Below are positions 23,016 through 31,894 of a DNA stretch of 33,379 nt, in pieces. Below the pieces are notes generated by a model. That model was not told the origin of the DNA. It saw only the letters and a program-made list of their open reading frames with translations, and searched no databases. This stretch comes from Alphaproteobacteria bacterium. Lineage in GTDB: Bacteria > Pseudomonadota > Alphaproteobacteria > JACZXZ01. The first letter of the stretch is position 1, and every line of letters begins with the position of its first letter. The stretch is taken from assembly GCA_035625915.1 (NCBI GenBank), contig DASPOR010000195.1, positions 1 to 33,379 of the forward strand. Reading direction: 5' to 3'. The translations under genes were made by a program, and so were the position numbers.

Positions 23016-24803
23016 TCACTCGGGCAACCCAGCAGTACGCAATCCCTCTTCGTATCTCTCGACGTCTTCCCGGCGTCGATAGGGCCCGAGCGTATCCCTT
23101 AAATTCGAAACACGCAGCGCGGGGGCGAGTTGGCGCAATCGTGAAAGGGTCCTGCGGGCTTGATCCAACTGCCCTCCCAACGCGTTACTCGCAATGGCGA
23201 TGCGCAATGCAACGATGTAATCGGGCCGGTCCCGCAGCGCCATCTCTGCCCACGACGACGCTTCGTCGTAGCGGCGGGCAAAGAAGTGGGCGTGTGCGGT
23301 CGTGGCCTGCATCCAACCGATGAGCGGATCGAGGGGGCTCAAGCGCATGGCATGCGCGAGATGCTCGATACCAGTGTCCGTATCGCCGAGCCAAATTTTC
23401 GCCCAACCGCTGTAATACCAAGCGGTGGCCAGGTTAGCATTGAACGTGAGGGCTCGATCGATGAAAGCAGCGCCCACGTCGAGTTCGTCAACGACGTAAG
23501 CAAGCGCATACCCGCCGCTCGCAAGGACAGCGCCATCGTCCCTTCCCAGCGCCACACCTCGCCGGGCGAGCCTCGCGGTTTCAGCGATTTCCCGTGCGCG
23601 GTCTGTCATCCAGCCGCTGGACTTGCGCCAGCAATAGCATAACGCGGCCATGCTGTGCGCCGATGCGAAGCCGGGGTCGAGCTCGATGGCCCTGTAGAGC
23701 AGCCCGAGCGCCTCGTTCGTGCCCTCCCAAGTCACCTGATAGTGGCTCGCCATCCCGCGCAGATAGTAATCATAGGCGTCGAGGCTCGCGGTGGGCTTGC
23801 GCTCGGCTCGCTCAATCTCGGCCTGCTCGAGCCTCGGCGCAATCGCACCCACGACATTCGCCGTCACCTTATCCTGCAGGTCGAAGATATCTTCGGGTGC
23901 ACCTTCGAAGCGGTCCGCCCACAAGTGGGCGCCGGTCGAACCATCGATGAGCTGACCTGCAATGCGGACGCGGTTCGCCGATTTCCGCACACTTCCTTCG
24001 AGCACATAGCGCACACCGAGTTCGCGCGCTGCCTGCTTTACGCTCACGGCGCCGCCTTTATAGGTGAAGCTCGAGTTCCGGGCGATTACGAAAAGCCATC
24101 GGATGCGCGACAGCGCCGTGATGATGTCTTCTACGATACCATCGGCGAAATATTCCTGTTCGGGATCTCCGCTCATATTTTGAAACGGCAGCACGGCGAT
24201 CGACGGCTTGTCGGGCAGACTAAGCGCGAGTCTGGCGGGTTCCGCTCCGCCAGTGCCGTTCGAGTCCTTCGACTGTCCCCAGTTGACTCGAAAGACCCTG
24301 AGCGGCCTCGCGATATTCTTGACCGTGAGCTTCCCCAAATCCTCGAAGCTGAACGGCACCTTGTCGCGAACCTCGTCGCGCACCATCCGGGACACGCAGA
24401 TGCCGCCCGGTGGAGCGAGTGCTTCAAGCCGTACCGCGACGTTGACGCCATCTCCATGAATTTCGCCGCCCTCGACGATGATATCGCACAGGTTGATTCC
24501 GACCCGGTAGGCGATTTGCTGGTCCTCCGGCAGTTCGGCGTTGTGCATACTCATCGCCCGCTGCATTCCGACTGCGCAGCCAACGGCCTCGACCACACTC
24601 GGAAACTCGATCAATATGCTATCGCCGGCGGTTTGGACGATTCGTCCGGCATGCTCGTCGAGCTTCGGTTCAATCAGGTCGCACCGAATGGCCTTGAGGC
24701 GCGCAAGCGTTCCGGCCTCGTCCACGCCCATCAGCCGGCTGTAACCGACGACGTCAGCGGCTAATACGGCTGTTAGTTTGCGTTCGACGCGTTCGGCCGG
24801 CAC
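23016..24803 (-). CDS. Class III adenylate/guanylate cyclase with TPR-containing C-terminal half
   Basis: A 595-residue protein. Residues 1-170 are a class III cyclase domain. The metal aspartates are in AADVVGYSR (Asp17) and GDSILIEF (Asp61), and the transition-state pair Asn121 and Arg125 is in DGVNVAVRLEALAPPGG, so catalysis looks possible. Residues about 195-320 carry IAVLPFQNMSGDPEQEYFADGIVEDIITALSRI and the GVRYVLEGSVRK block found with these cyclases. From about 340 on are TPR-like helices (LLYRAIELDPGFASAHSMAALCY, ATAWYYSGWAKIWLGDTD). GTG 24803 is chosen because GAGGAGGA (24817 to 24810) lies six bases upstream; TTG 24809 is too close to it. The next gene upstream on the strand is the FixJ-type regulator, 516 bp away. 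Confidence 0.93.
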   Translation of the reverse strand: MPAERVERKLTAVLAADVVGYSRLMGVDEAGTLARLKAIRCDLIEPKLDEHAGRIVQTAGDSILIEFPSVVEAVGCAVGMQRAMSMHNAELPEDQQIAYRVGINLCDIIVEGGEIHGDGVNVAVRLEALAPPGGICVSRMVRDEVRDKVPFSFEDLGKLTVKNIARPLRVFRVNWGQSKDSNGTGGAEPARLALSLPDKPSIAVLPFQNMSGDPEQEYFADGIVEDIITALSRIRWLFVIARNSSFTYKGGAVSVKQAARELGVRYVLEGSVRKSANRVRIAGQLIDGSTGAHLWADRFEGAPEDIFDLQDKVTANVVGAIAPRLEQAEIERAERKPTASLDAYDYYLRGMASHYQVTWEGTNEALGLLYRAIELDPGFASAHSMAALCYCWRKSSGWMTDRAREIAETARLARRGVALGRDDGAVLASGGYALAYVVDELDVGAAFIDRALTFNANLATAWYYSGWAKIWLGDTDTGIEHLAHAMRLSPLDPLIGWMQATTAHAHFFARRYDEASSWAEMALRDRPDYIVALRIAIASNALGGQLDQARRTLSRLRQLAPALRVSNLRDTLGPYRRREDVERYEEGLRTAGLPE

Positions 24804-25319
24804 AGGCAATCCTCCTCGATCCTAGAACTGAAACCTCATACGGGCCTAAAGGTCGGCGTATTGACGAACGATCAATCGACAGCGCGCACCTGCAAGGAAC
24901 TCGCCTTGTCCAATCAACCGATCGGAGACGGTTACAGGATAATGTCGATGCGCGGCAACACTGTTTTCTTTTTCGATCCAGCCTGCGCGCCATCGAAGCA
25001 ACACGATACGTCGACGCGCGTCGGCGAACAGAACTTTGTCCAACGCGTCGCGGTCATAAAGAGTGCCCCGTCATCGACAAGCCACGTATCGAGCGATTTA
25101 CGCTCGATCGCGGTTTGCGATTTGGCTGGCCCAACGAACCGTCCACGGCCCACCTGACGATGACGTCCTCCGCATGCTTTCGAGGTTTCGAAAGTTTATT
25201 TATTCGCGCAAGATACCGATGTGTATCCGGGCAAATACTTATTAGACTCGTGGAACCGTGACGAAGAATTCCGTTCGATCGATGGGGATAGCGGTGTACC
25301 CATTGCACTTAGGAGAATA
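24804..25319. other. Long non-coding gap with several inverted repeats
   Basis: I see no credible gene; the open frames here lack family features and ribosome binding sites. It contains the 12-bp palindrome CGACGCGCGTCG (25012-25023), the hairpin ATCGAGCG-ATTTA-CGCTCGAT (25088-25108), the hairpin CTTTCGA-GGTT-TCGAAAG (25177-25194) followed by TTTATTTATT on the plus strand, and GATAC/GTATC (25212-25227). It must hold the promoter of the cyclase gene. The TTTATTTATT-tailed hairpin could stop a plus-strand transcript. Confidence 0.5.
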
Positions 25320-25940
25320 TCAGTTCGGTTTTGCCGCTGACTCGAGCGTGATCACCATCCGAACCAGATCGGAGAGTGAACGCGCCTGCATTTTTTCCAT
25401 GACGCGCGCGCGATGAATCTCGACAGTTCGAAAACTTATGTCAAGGCGCTGCGCAATGGCTTTGTTGGGTTCGCCATCGACCACGAGTCGCATGATTTCA
25501 TGCTGGCGCGGCGTGAGCGAATTGATCCGGTTCGCAATCTCCTCCAGAGCCGCGCTGCGGCGGCGGACCGCTTCATCCTGCTCGAACGCTCTTTCGACGC
25601 TCTCGAGCAAATGATCTTCCCGCAAGGGTTTCTCGAGAAACTCGAAAGCGCCGGCGCGCAGTGCGTCGATCGCGATCGGAATTGAGCCGTGGCCCGTTAT
25701 GAAAATCGTCGGGATCCGCCACCCGCGGCTGTTGAGCTGCTGTTGCATCTGCAGACCGGTCATGCGCGGCATCCGCACATCGAGAACAACGCACCCGCGA
25801 CGTGCCGGATCGTACTGCGAAAGGAAGTCGACGGCCGATGCAAATGTATCAACGGTGTAACCCGCCGTCCTGAGTAAGAAACTCAATGCCTTTCGCACGC
25901 CTTCATCGTCATCGACCACGAATACCGTTTTATCAGGCAT
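25320..25940 (-). CDS. FixJ-family response regulator (receiver plus LuxR-type HTH)
   Basis: A 206-residue regulator. The receiver has the acidic pocket DDDE (10-13), phosphoacceptor Asp54 in VVLDVRMP, the switch threonine in FITGHGSIPIAIDALRAGA (Thr82) and Lys104 in FLEKP. A Q-linker helix leads to a LuxR-type DNA-binding domain: NSLTPRQHEIMRLVVDGEPN, AIAQRLDISFRTVEIHRARV and MEKMQARSLSDLVRM. It should be phosphorylated by the kinase encoded immediately upstream, with which it overlaps by eight bases. ATG 25940 has GAGG six bases upstream, within the kinase gene. FixJ relatives commonly activate respiratory or redox genes; the targets here are unknown. Confidence 0.95.
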   Translation of the reverse strand: MPDKTVFVVDDDEGVRKALSFLLRTAGYTVDTFASAVDFLSQYDPARRGCVVLDVRMPRMTGLQMQQQLNSRGWRIPTIFITGHGSIPIAIDALRAGAFEFLEKPLREDHLLESVERAFEQDEAVRRRSAALEEIANRINSLTPRQHEIMRLVVDGEPNKAIAQRLDISFRTVEIHRARVMEKMQARSLSDLVRMVITLESAAKPN

Positions 25941-27969
25941 CGCGACCTCGGTTCATGCCGCTCGATCGCAGCGTGAATATGAACCGCGCACCCCCGCCTG
26001 GGCTCTGGGAAAAGCTCAGTTCACCACCGTGCGCTTCGATGATGGTTCGGCTAATCGTTAGTCCAAGCCCCATGCTGTCTGGCTTGGAGGAGATGAAGGG
26101 ATCGAAGAGATGGGACGCAATGTCCTCCGGCACCCCGGGTCCACTATCCGTCACCTCGATTTGGACCATCGTTGCATCGCTCATGCGCGCCGCAATATCG
26201 ATCAAGCGCACTTTGCTCTTGACCGAGGCAATCGCTTCGATGGCGTTCTGAACGAGGTTGACGATCACCTGCTCGATCTGGGTCGGATCGCCAAGAACGA
26301 TCGGAAGATCGGGAGCGAGGCTCACGCGTATGTCCACCTCATTTTGCTTCGTCTCGGGCTGCATGAGGTTGATAGCGCCCTTGATCAATTCGCCGATCTC
26401 GATCCCCGTGCGTTTCGTCGATCCGTTCTGCACGAAATCACGGAGCTGGGCGATGATCGCGCCGGCCCGCTCGGCTTGCTGGACCACGTGCTCGACTCCC
26501 TCGCGGGCGAGACGGACATCCGGCGTGGATTTGTTCAATAGGCGACCGCAGCCGCGTGCATAAGCCGCAATCGCCGTAAGGGGCTGATTGAGTTCGTGGG
26601 CGAGTGCCGACGCCATTTCGCCCGCCATTGAAAGACGAGAAACGCGCGCCAGCCGCGTTTGGTGTTGACGCATCAGGGCCTCGTTTGTCTTGCGCAGTGT
26701 AATGTCGCGAATAACCACGGTGTAATGCCGGTTGGCATCGATACTGAGCACGCCCGCGGTCAGCTCGATCGGAAAATTGCTGCCGTCATCGCGCCACGCA
26801 GTCAACTCCATTCCCGGTGCATCGGTCGTGGCTGCAGCGAGCATGCCCTCTATGCGAGACAACAGTTCCGCCGCAGGGATGAAATCGGCAATGTTTCGAC
26901 CGACTATGCGTTGATGATCCAGTCTGAGCTGACGCTCGATGGCGGCATTGATGGACTCGATATGTCCCTGCGCATCGATGGTCATCACGCCGTCAGGGGC
27001 GGTCTTGAGGATCGTTGCAAGCTGGCTTTCGCTCACATGGAGCGCCTGCACCGTTCGCCGGCGCTCTCTCACCATTGCGCCAAGGATCAGGCCGGTGATC
27101 GCAAGTGTGAGCATGAGAATTTGGAAGGAGCGAACGGTTTGCGTGGACTGGTCTTGCAGCTCCAGTGCGACGAGCAAACCCCCTTGTATGCCAAGTGCTG
27201 CCCAAGCCGCGCCCACCAGGCCATGTTGCATCGCGATCCATATGAGCGGCAAAAACAGAAGATAAAACAGTCTAAAGGGCTCGTGTTCGGCGCCAGGACC
27301 GAACAGGAAAATGAGCATGGCGACAATGCTGAACCCTTGCACCACGATTTCCGCCAAGTGGCGCTTCCAAGTATTGCCGTGCGGCGCTTCCTTGTGTCCG
27401 AGGCGCGCAATGCCCAGGAGGAGCAACGGGGTCAGCGTGACAATGCCGATGGCGTCGCCTATCCAAAACTGTAGCACCCCTTCCCAGTAACTGGCGTGTG
27501 GAATGATTCCCACCAATACGTAAGTCGTCACGAAGCCGAACGACACGAATGCCGACGCAACAAGGACGGCGGCGATCAAGCAGGCCATGTCATAAGAACG
27601 ATTGAGCCGGATGTCGAAGCCCAACCAGATCCGCAGGATTGCGGCACAGCCCGTATAGCCGACCGTGGTCGCGAGCGCCGTACCCAGTGCTGCCGCCAGC
27701 GGTATATTTGCGGCAGGGACGAACACGCTCGCCAAAAAATCGGCTACGAAGACCACGGGCGCAAAACCCAATCCGATCAGGAGCAGCGCCAACGTGAGGC
27801 CCGCAGGTGGATTCCAGGGCGTGACCTCAACACCATAAAGAGGATGGATGAAACTCAGCCAGTCGAGCGCGATATAAAAAACTATAAAGAGGGGAATCCA
27901 TACGACCGGGAGCAACTGAAACTTGCTCGTCGCACCAAAGATCGCGTTGGCCGCGGCGCCCTTACTCAT
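25933..27969 (-). CDS. MASE1-PAS sensor histidine kinase (FixL-like partner of the FixJ-type regulator)
   Basis: A protein of 678 residues from ATG 27969, or 692 from GTG 28011; the ATG has GAGAACGAGG just upstream. A MASE1 sensor domain of about eight helices comes first, with the marker VTPWNPPAGLTLALLLIG. Then a PAS domain (LKTAPDGVMTIDAQGHIESINAAIERQL), a HisKA box with the phosphorylated histidine in ALAHELNQPLTAI (His458 in ATG numbering), and a HATPase domain with NLVQNAIEAI, DSGPGVP and GLGLTISRTIIEAHGG. The PAS region lacks the proximal histidine of haem-binding FixL, so oxygen sensing through that haem is unlikely. The signal is probably sensed by the membrane domain. Confidence 0.94.
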   Translation of the reverse strand: MSKGAAANAIFGATSKFQLLPVVWIPLFIVFYIALDWLSFIHPLYGVEVTPWNPPAGLTLALLLIGLGFAPVVFVADFLASVFVPAANIPLAAALGTALATTVGYTGCAAILRIWLGFDIRLNRSYDMACLIAAVLVASAFVSFGFVTTYVLVGIIPHASYWEGVLQFWIGDAIGIVTLTPLLLLGIARLGHKEAPHGNTWKRHLAEIVVQGFSIVAMLIFLFGPGAEHEPFRLFYLLFLPLIWIAMQHGLVGAAWAALGIQGGLLVALELQDQSTQTVRSFQILMLTLAITGLILGAMVRERRRTVQALHVSESQLATILKTAPDGVMTIDAQGHIESINAAIERQLRLDHQRIVGRNIADFIPAAELLSRIEGMLAAATTDAPGMELTAWRDDGSNFPIELTAGVLSIDANRHYTVVIRDITLRKTNEALMRQHQTRLARVSRLSMAGEMASALAHELNQPLTAIAAYARGCGRLLNKSTPDVRLAREGVEHVVQQAERAGAIIAQLRDFVQNGSTKRTGIEIGELIKGAINLMQPETKQNEVDIRVSLAPDLPIVLGDPTQIEQVIVNLVQNAIEAIASVKSKVRLIDIAARMSDATMVQIEVTDSGPGVPEDIASHLFDPFISSKPDSMGLGLTISRTIIEAHGGELSFSQSPGGGARFIFTLRSSGMNRGRDA

Positions 27970-28011
27970 AACCTCGTTCTCGTCGATTGATAGCTGCCGC
28001 CACCGCTTCAC

Positions 28012-28527
28012 GCGACTCTATTGCAAGGGGAAGAACGCTCACAATACGTATGAATCCTGACATCCTGTCAATCCCGGTGGCAGGGATTAACGGGAAAGCA
28101 TTCCCATCGACGGCGACCGATTTTCTCCGCAGCCCATCGCCAAAAGGCCGCGTCACCGGATGGGGATAAGAACAATGGCTCCCTGGTTGCTTGCGGTGAT
28201 GACCGTGGCTGCCATCAGCGAAGATATTCCCGCCATCTTCCTTGTCGAGCTGGGGAACAGGCTGACCCGATATCCAGATCGCCTCATTCCAGTCGATTGT
28301 CGTAAACCAATTGAACCGCTCGCCGCCTCTGCCTGCGGCGGCTGTCCACGCGTCAGGGCGCGGAACGATGCCAAGCCAGAGCCGGAGCCATTGGCTGCGG
28401 CCGGTAATATACCATGGTATGCTATCCATAGTCGGGTATAACGGCGAGGGGCTTTGCTACACCTAACTGTCATCGATTTGCGCTAGGCTTCTTCTCCCGA
28501 CAATCACTGCAGAGAAACCTTATCGCC
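28012..28527. other. Divergent intergenic region with palindromes
   Basis: No supportable gene. Near the kinase are TGACA-TCC-TGTCA (28058-28070), AATCCC/GGGATT (28070-28088) and GGGAA/TTCCC (28091-28104). Near the phosphatase is the perfect 12-bp palindrome ATACCATGGTAT (28409-28420). A single CTGTCAT (28467-28473), identical to a Pho-box half site, lies 54 bp before the phosphatase ATG; the second half that should follow (TTGCGCT) fits poorly. Confidence 0.5.
28043..28071 (-). promoter_or_regulatory. Candidate promoter of the kinase-regulator operon
   Basis: Read on the minus strand, a perfect TTGACA -35 (28071 to 28066) is followed by a 17-bp spacer and CGTATT (28048 to 28043, three of six matches to TATAAT). 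Transcription would start near 28036. The -35 lies within the TGACA-TCC-TGTCA inverted repeat, so a repressor or activator there would control access. Confidence 0.4.
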
Positions 28528-30126
28528 ATGACAAAACAGGACAGCGAATTAGACCTCGCTTTCAGTCGCCGCAAGTTGCTTGCCGCAGCCGGCATTGGTG
28601 CAGGGGCTGTGATGGCTGCTTCCCTCATCGGTGTTGGAGAAGCCGAGTCCGCATCCCCGGAACGCCGATCGTCCGATCCGGTGGCAACGCCACCGATTGC
28701 CGGATTGCATCTGCAGTTCGGCGCCGATGCATCGTCGGAGATTGTTGTCTCGTGGCACACGCTGCAACCCGTTCGGCGTCCTCGTGTATTGCTCGGGCGT
28801 CTGGACGGCAAACTCGAGCAACACGCCGAAGCCAAGGAGACGAGCTACACCGACGCCAAATCAGGCCAAGTCGTTTATGCCTATCATGCCAAGCTCCATC
28901 GATTGCAGGCCGACGCCCCTTACTTGTACGCGGCATTGCACGAGGGTGCGGTGCCGGAGTTCGGTACGTTCCGCACCTCGCCCAGGGGTCGTGCAGCCTT
29001 CACGTTCACCAGCTTCGGCGACCAGGGCACGCCGACGGTCGGCAAGAAGTATGTGCCACCCACGGGGGTGACAATTCCGAACCCACCATTTGTGAACGAC
29101 AATCTTGGCTCACCGGCGGCGAGCGACACCACGCTCGGCGTCGAGCGACTGCAGCCGTTGTTCCATCTCTTCAACGGCGATCTCTGTTACGCCAATCTCG
29201 CAGACGACCGGGTTCGCACGTGGTGGGATTTCTGGGAGAATAACAGCCGCAGTGCCCGGAACCGTCCCTGGATGCCATCCGCAGGAAACCACGAGAACGA
29301 GCTGGGTAACGGACCAATCGGATATCAAGCGTATCAGACCTACTTCTCGCTGCCGCCGTCGACCGGTCAGACCGACGTAACGCGTGGGCTTTGGTATGCC
29401 TTCACCGCGGGCTCGATGCGAGTGATCAGCATCGCCAACGATGACGTTGTGTATCAGGACGGCGGCAACTCCTACGTCCGAGGCTATTCCTCCGGCGCTC
29501 AGAAGACGTGGTTGGAAAAGGAATTGGCTGCGGCGCGGCGCGATCACAATGTCGATTGGGTCGTAGTCTGCATGCACCAGGTCGCAATCTCCACAGCCGA
29601 CATGTTCAACGGCGCGGATCTCGGGATCCGCCAGGAATGGGTTCCGTTGTTCGATAAATATGGCGTCGACCTCGTGGTGTGCGGGCATGAGCACCACTAC
29701 GAACGTTCCCATCCGATCCGCGGCCAGGAGACGAACGCCACCCTGACTCCGATTCCGACGGATAAAGCCACTGACATAATCGACACCACGAAGGGAACAG
29801 TACACATGGTGATCGGCGGCGGCGGTACATCCGTTCCGTCGAACCAGCTGTTCTTCAATCCGCCGGCATGTCGCGTCATCACCGCAGTCGGCGAACCCGA
29901 CGCGGCGACCGGTAAGCGCGCGCCAATCTATGTGAAGGAGGAAGCACCCTGGTCCGCGACGCGCAACGCCGCGCATTCCTACGGTTTCGCGGCATTCGCC
30001 CTCGATCCGGGATCGCATCGCGGAGATTTCACCACGATCAAGGTCACGTATTACGACGTGGTCGGGACGGACGGTCGCCTAACCCCGTTCGAGACGTTCA
30101 CCCTGCGCCGACCCCGCCGGGACTAG
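28528..30126 (+). CDS. Tat-exported purple acid phosphatase-like metallophosphoesterase
   Basis: A 532-residue protein. The N-terminus carries a twin-arginine signal, FSRRKLLAAAGIGAGAVMA, cleaved around residue 42. A fibronectin-like domain follows (about 55-150, GLHLQFGADASSEIVVSWHT, typical of purple acid phosphatases). The metallophosphatase domain has all five metal-binding blocks: FGDQG (Asp165), NGDLCY (Asp218, Tyr221), GNHE (Asn254, His255), VVCMHQ and GHEHHYER. Tyr221 is the expected Fe(III) ligand that gives the purple colour. Orthophosphate release from organic phosphates in the periplasm or outside the cell is likely. ATG 28528 has AGAGA about twelve bases upstream. A possible Pho-box half site lies upstream. 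Confidence 0.93.
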   Translation: MTKQDSELDLAFSRRKLLAAAGIGAGAVMAASLIGVGEAESASPERRSSDPVATPPIAGLHLQFGADASSEIVVSWHTLQPVRRPRVLLGRLDGKLEQHAEAKETSYTDAKSGQVVYAYHAKLHRLQADAPYLYAALHEGAVPEFGTFRTSPRGRAAFTFTSFGDQGTPTVGKKYVPPTGVTIPNPPFVNDNLGSPAASDTTLGVERLQPLFHLFNGDLCYANLADDRVRTWWDFWENNSRSARNRPWMPSAGNHENELGNGPIGYQAYQTYFSLPPSTGQTDVTRGLWYAFTAGSMRVISIANDDVVYQDGGNSYVRGYSSGAQKTWLEKELAAARRDHNVDWVVVCMHQVAISTADMFNGADLGIRQEWVPLFDKYGVDLVVCGHEHHYERSHPIRGQETNATLTPIPTDKATDIIDTTKGTVHMVIGGGGTSVPSNQLFFNPPACRVITAVGEPDAATGKRAPIYVKEEAPWSATRNAAHSYGFAAFALDPGSHRGDFTTIKVTYYDVVGTDGRLTPFETFTLRRPRRD

Positions 30127-30164
30127 TGCGGCGAATCGGGCGTTCGCTAGCTTAGCCCCATTTT

Positions 30165-30187
30165 CCCCCACGGTTGGCGGGGTTTTT
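30165..30187 (+). terminator. Probable intrinsic terminator after the phosphatase gene
   Basis: CCCCC (30165-30169) pairs with GGGG (30179-30182) around a short loop, followed by TTTTT (30183-30187). The stem is only four to five base pairs, so it is weaker than the other terminators here. A small GCGAA/TTCGC hairpin precedes it (30131-30147). Confidence 0.5.
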
Positions 30188-30244
30188 CTTTGGCGGCGGT
30201 CGTCTTACAATGTGGGCCGGCTTTGGCAGGTTAGACGTGAAAGC

Positions 30245-30850
30245 ATGCTTGAGCATTTGAAAGCCAACAACCGCGCCTGGGCAGCGCGCATGGTCGCCGG
30301 AGATCCTGGCTTCTTCCGCCGCCTTGTTGCGCAGCAGGCTCCCGAATATCTCTGGATCGGCTGTTCCGACAGCCGCGTTCCCGCCAACGAGATCGTCGAT
30401 CTCGACCCGGGTGAACTCTTCGTACACCGCAATGTCGCCAATCTGGCGCCGCCGCAGGACGCAAATTACCTCTCGGTGCTCCAATTCGCGGTCGACGTGC
30501 TGAAGGTGAAACACATCCTTGTGGTGGGACATTACGGTTGCGGAGGTATCAGTGCTGCGGTCGACGGCCGACGGCGCGGGCTCGTCGATCACTGGCTTCA
30601 TCCGATCCGCGAAGTGCGCGAAGAGCATCGTGATTCACTTGAGGCGATTGCCGATCCGCAGGCCCGCCTCGATCGCCTTTGCGAGCTCAACGTTATTCGG
30701 CAGGTCCGAAACGTCGCGTCCGACGTTTTCGTGCATGACGCCTGGCAGCGCGGTCAAGATCTCCGCATTCACGGCTGGGTCTATTCGTTGGCAAACGGAT
30801 TGGTGAACGACCTGAACGTGACCGTGGGGCCACGCGACCGCGCACCCTAA
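30245..30850 (+). CDS. Beta-class carbonic anhydrase
   Basis: A 201-residue beta-carbonic anhydrase. The zinc ligands are Cys40 (WIGCSDSRVP), His96 and Cys99 (VVGHYGCGGI), and the Asp42-Arg44 dyad is intact. FVHRNVAN and the C-terminal IHGWVYSLANGLVNDL complete the family pattern. The order and spacing match the E. coli Can type. It interconverts carbon dioxide and bicarbonate in the cytoplasm. ATG 30245 starts the conserved region; its ribosome binding site is weak. It lies 118 bp after the phosphatase gene, behind a terminator, so it probably has its own promoter. Confidence 0.95.
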   Translation: MLEHLKANNRAWAARMVAGDPGFFRRLVAQQAPEYLWIGCSDSRVPANEIVDLDPGELFVHRNVANLAPPQDANYLSVLQFAVDVLKVKHILVVGHYGCGGISAAVDGRRRGLVDHWLHPIREVREEHRDSLEAIADPQARLDRLCELNVIRQVRNVASDVFVHDAWQRGQDLRIHGWVYSLANGLVNDLNVTVGPRDRAP

Positions 30851-31018
30851 TGAAAGGCGCTACCGGACTGACGGCGAACCCATTGGACGAAGGCGGTTGC
30901 TATCGGCGTTCAGGACGCGCCCGACCCGTTCGGCTCACCTGCCCCGCCTCCTCCCTCCTGTGATGCAGGCAGGTTCGACGCGCGATGGAGGTGCCGGCCG
31001 TCTTTCACGCGGGCCTTC

Positions 31019-31210
31019 TCATTCGACTTCCTGGGCCGTCACCCAGTCGAAAGCACTCCGCTCGACGACGAGTTGGACATGCGCGCTGATGACGACGTGA
31101 CCGCATTTCACGCGGATCAGCTCGCCTGCCTTCGGTGTCCGCCCGTCGATGATGGAGTTGGAACTGACCTCACTGCCATCCTGCCGTTTCACGGTGACTT
31201 TGTAGGGCAT
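31019..31210 (-). CDS. Small conserved-looking protein of 63 residues, unknown function
   Basis: I cannot name this protein. It begins MPYKVTVKRQDGSEVSSN and has a beta-strand-like alternating pattern with PKAGELIRVKCGHVVISAHV in the middle, suggesting a small cytoplasmic beta-barrel or sheet fold. There is no signal peptide or metal motif beyond one Cys-x-His. The ATG has GGGAGG eight bases upstream on the minus strand (31219-31224), which is the main reason to accept it as a gene. It lies between the carbonic anhydrase gene (opposite strand) and the frameshifted exported-protein gene. Confidence 0.65.
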   Translation of the reverse strand: MPYKVTVKRQDGSEVSSNSIIDGRTPKAGELIRVKCGHVVISAHVQLVVERSAFDWVTAQEVE

Positions 31211-31333
31211 TGCAGCCGCCTCCCTATCCCGCCCGAGAGCTTAGCACGCCTCGACGACGGCCTGGGGGGCGAAGGTGGCGCGAGTGGGGACAGGCAACGC
31301 TTTACGGCAAAGGGGGCAAAACGCGGGTAGCGC

Positions 31334-31794
31334 TTATCTCAAAAGCCTCTTATGACGAGCGGCTGGCGCTTCGCGGCGAGGCCGGGTCCGACGCGTTGGA
31401 TAGAGGGGCGAAGTCGGCGCTCGTGCGGGATCGCCTCGGGCGCGCATCGGCGTCGACGACGAGCCGTTTGGCTTACGCACCGTGATCGCGGTGGAATCGA
31501 AATAGACGGCTTTGGCGGTGTCGCCTCCTTTTACCTTATCGAGATTATGGAAATTATCGCTGACTCGAAAAGTTACTGTCGATCTGTCGGACCGCTTTAG
31601 GGTCGCCATGCGAGTCTGATAGTCGACCGCTTCAACTGCGGCGGTAACCGTTCGTGTGTTAAGAATGACGACTTGAGGTCTCGATCCTTCCTGGGTTCTT
31701 CCGTCATCCGAAGCGCGGTAAGGCTCAGCCCAAACAAGGCTATGAAAGCGGTAATTCTCCCGCTGAAACGGGGATTGATTGCACGTGTTTTCAT
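31334..31794 (-). pseudogene. Frameshifted exported small protein
   Basis: The gene starts at ATG 31794 with GGGGGA seven bases upstream. That frame encodes a signal peptide (MKTRAINPRFSGRITAFIALFG) and then turns into an unconserved frame. The mature-protein signal lies one frame over: AEPYRASDDGRTQEGSRPQV, then TVTAAVEAVDYQTRMATLKR, STVTFRVSDNFHNLDKVKGG and DSTAITVRKP, a small exported beta-rich domain pattern. The switch is near 31722-31735, beside a GGG run. This suggests a one-base indel (mutation or sequencing error). Read as an intact frame, the second part could be taken to start at 31873, but that start has no signal peptide. The C-terminal basic extension after VRKP is also unusual. 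Confidence 0.6.
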
Positions 31795-31894
31795 ATGGTC
31801 CCCCTTTTTCCCGTGAGGCGACCTTATACAGGGGCAACCAATGCAAGCATGGTGCTGCCCACTGGCAACCCATGCGTGCTGGAGGTGCATATAC

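Noticed and set aside
23655..24764. 369-residue plus-strand open frame antisense to the cyclase
   Set aside because: Shadow frame; the cyclase has intact catalytic motifs and a strong ribosome binding site.
24861..25157. 98-residue plus-strand open frame in the gap before the cyclase
   Set aside because: No ribosome binding site, no domain, and it spans several inverted repeats.
27962..28429. 155-residue minus-strand open frame upstream of the kinase
   Set aside because: No family features, overlaps the kinase start and its probable promoter, and has no ribosome binding site.
29110..30018. 302-residue minus-strand open frame antisense to the phosphatase
   Set aside because: Shadow of a conserved metallophosphatase frame.
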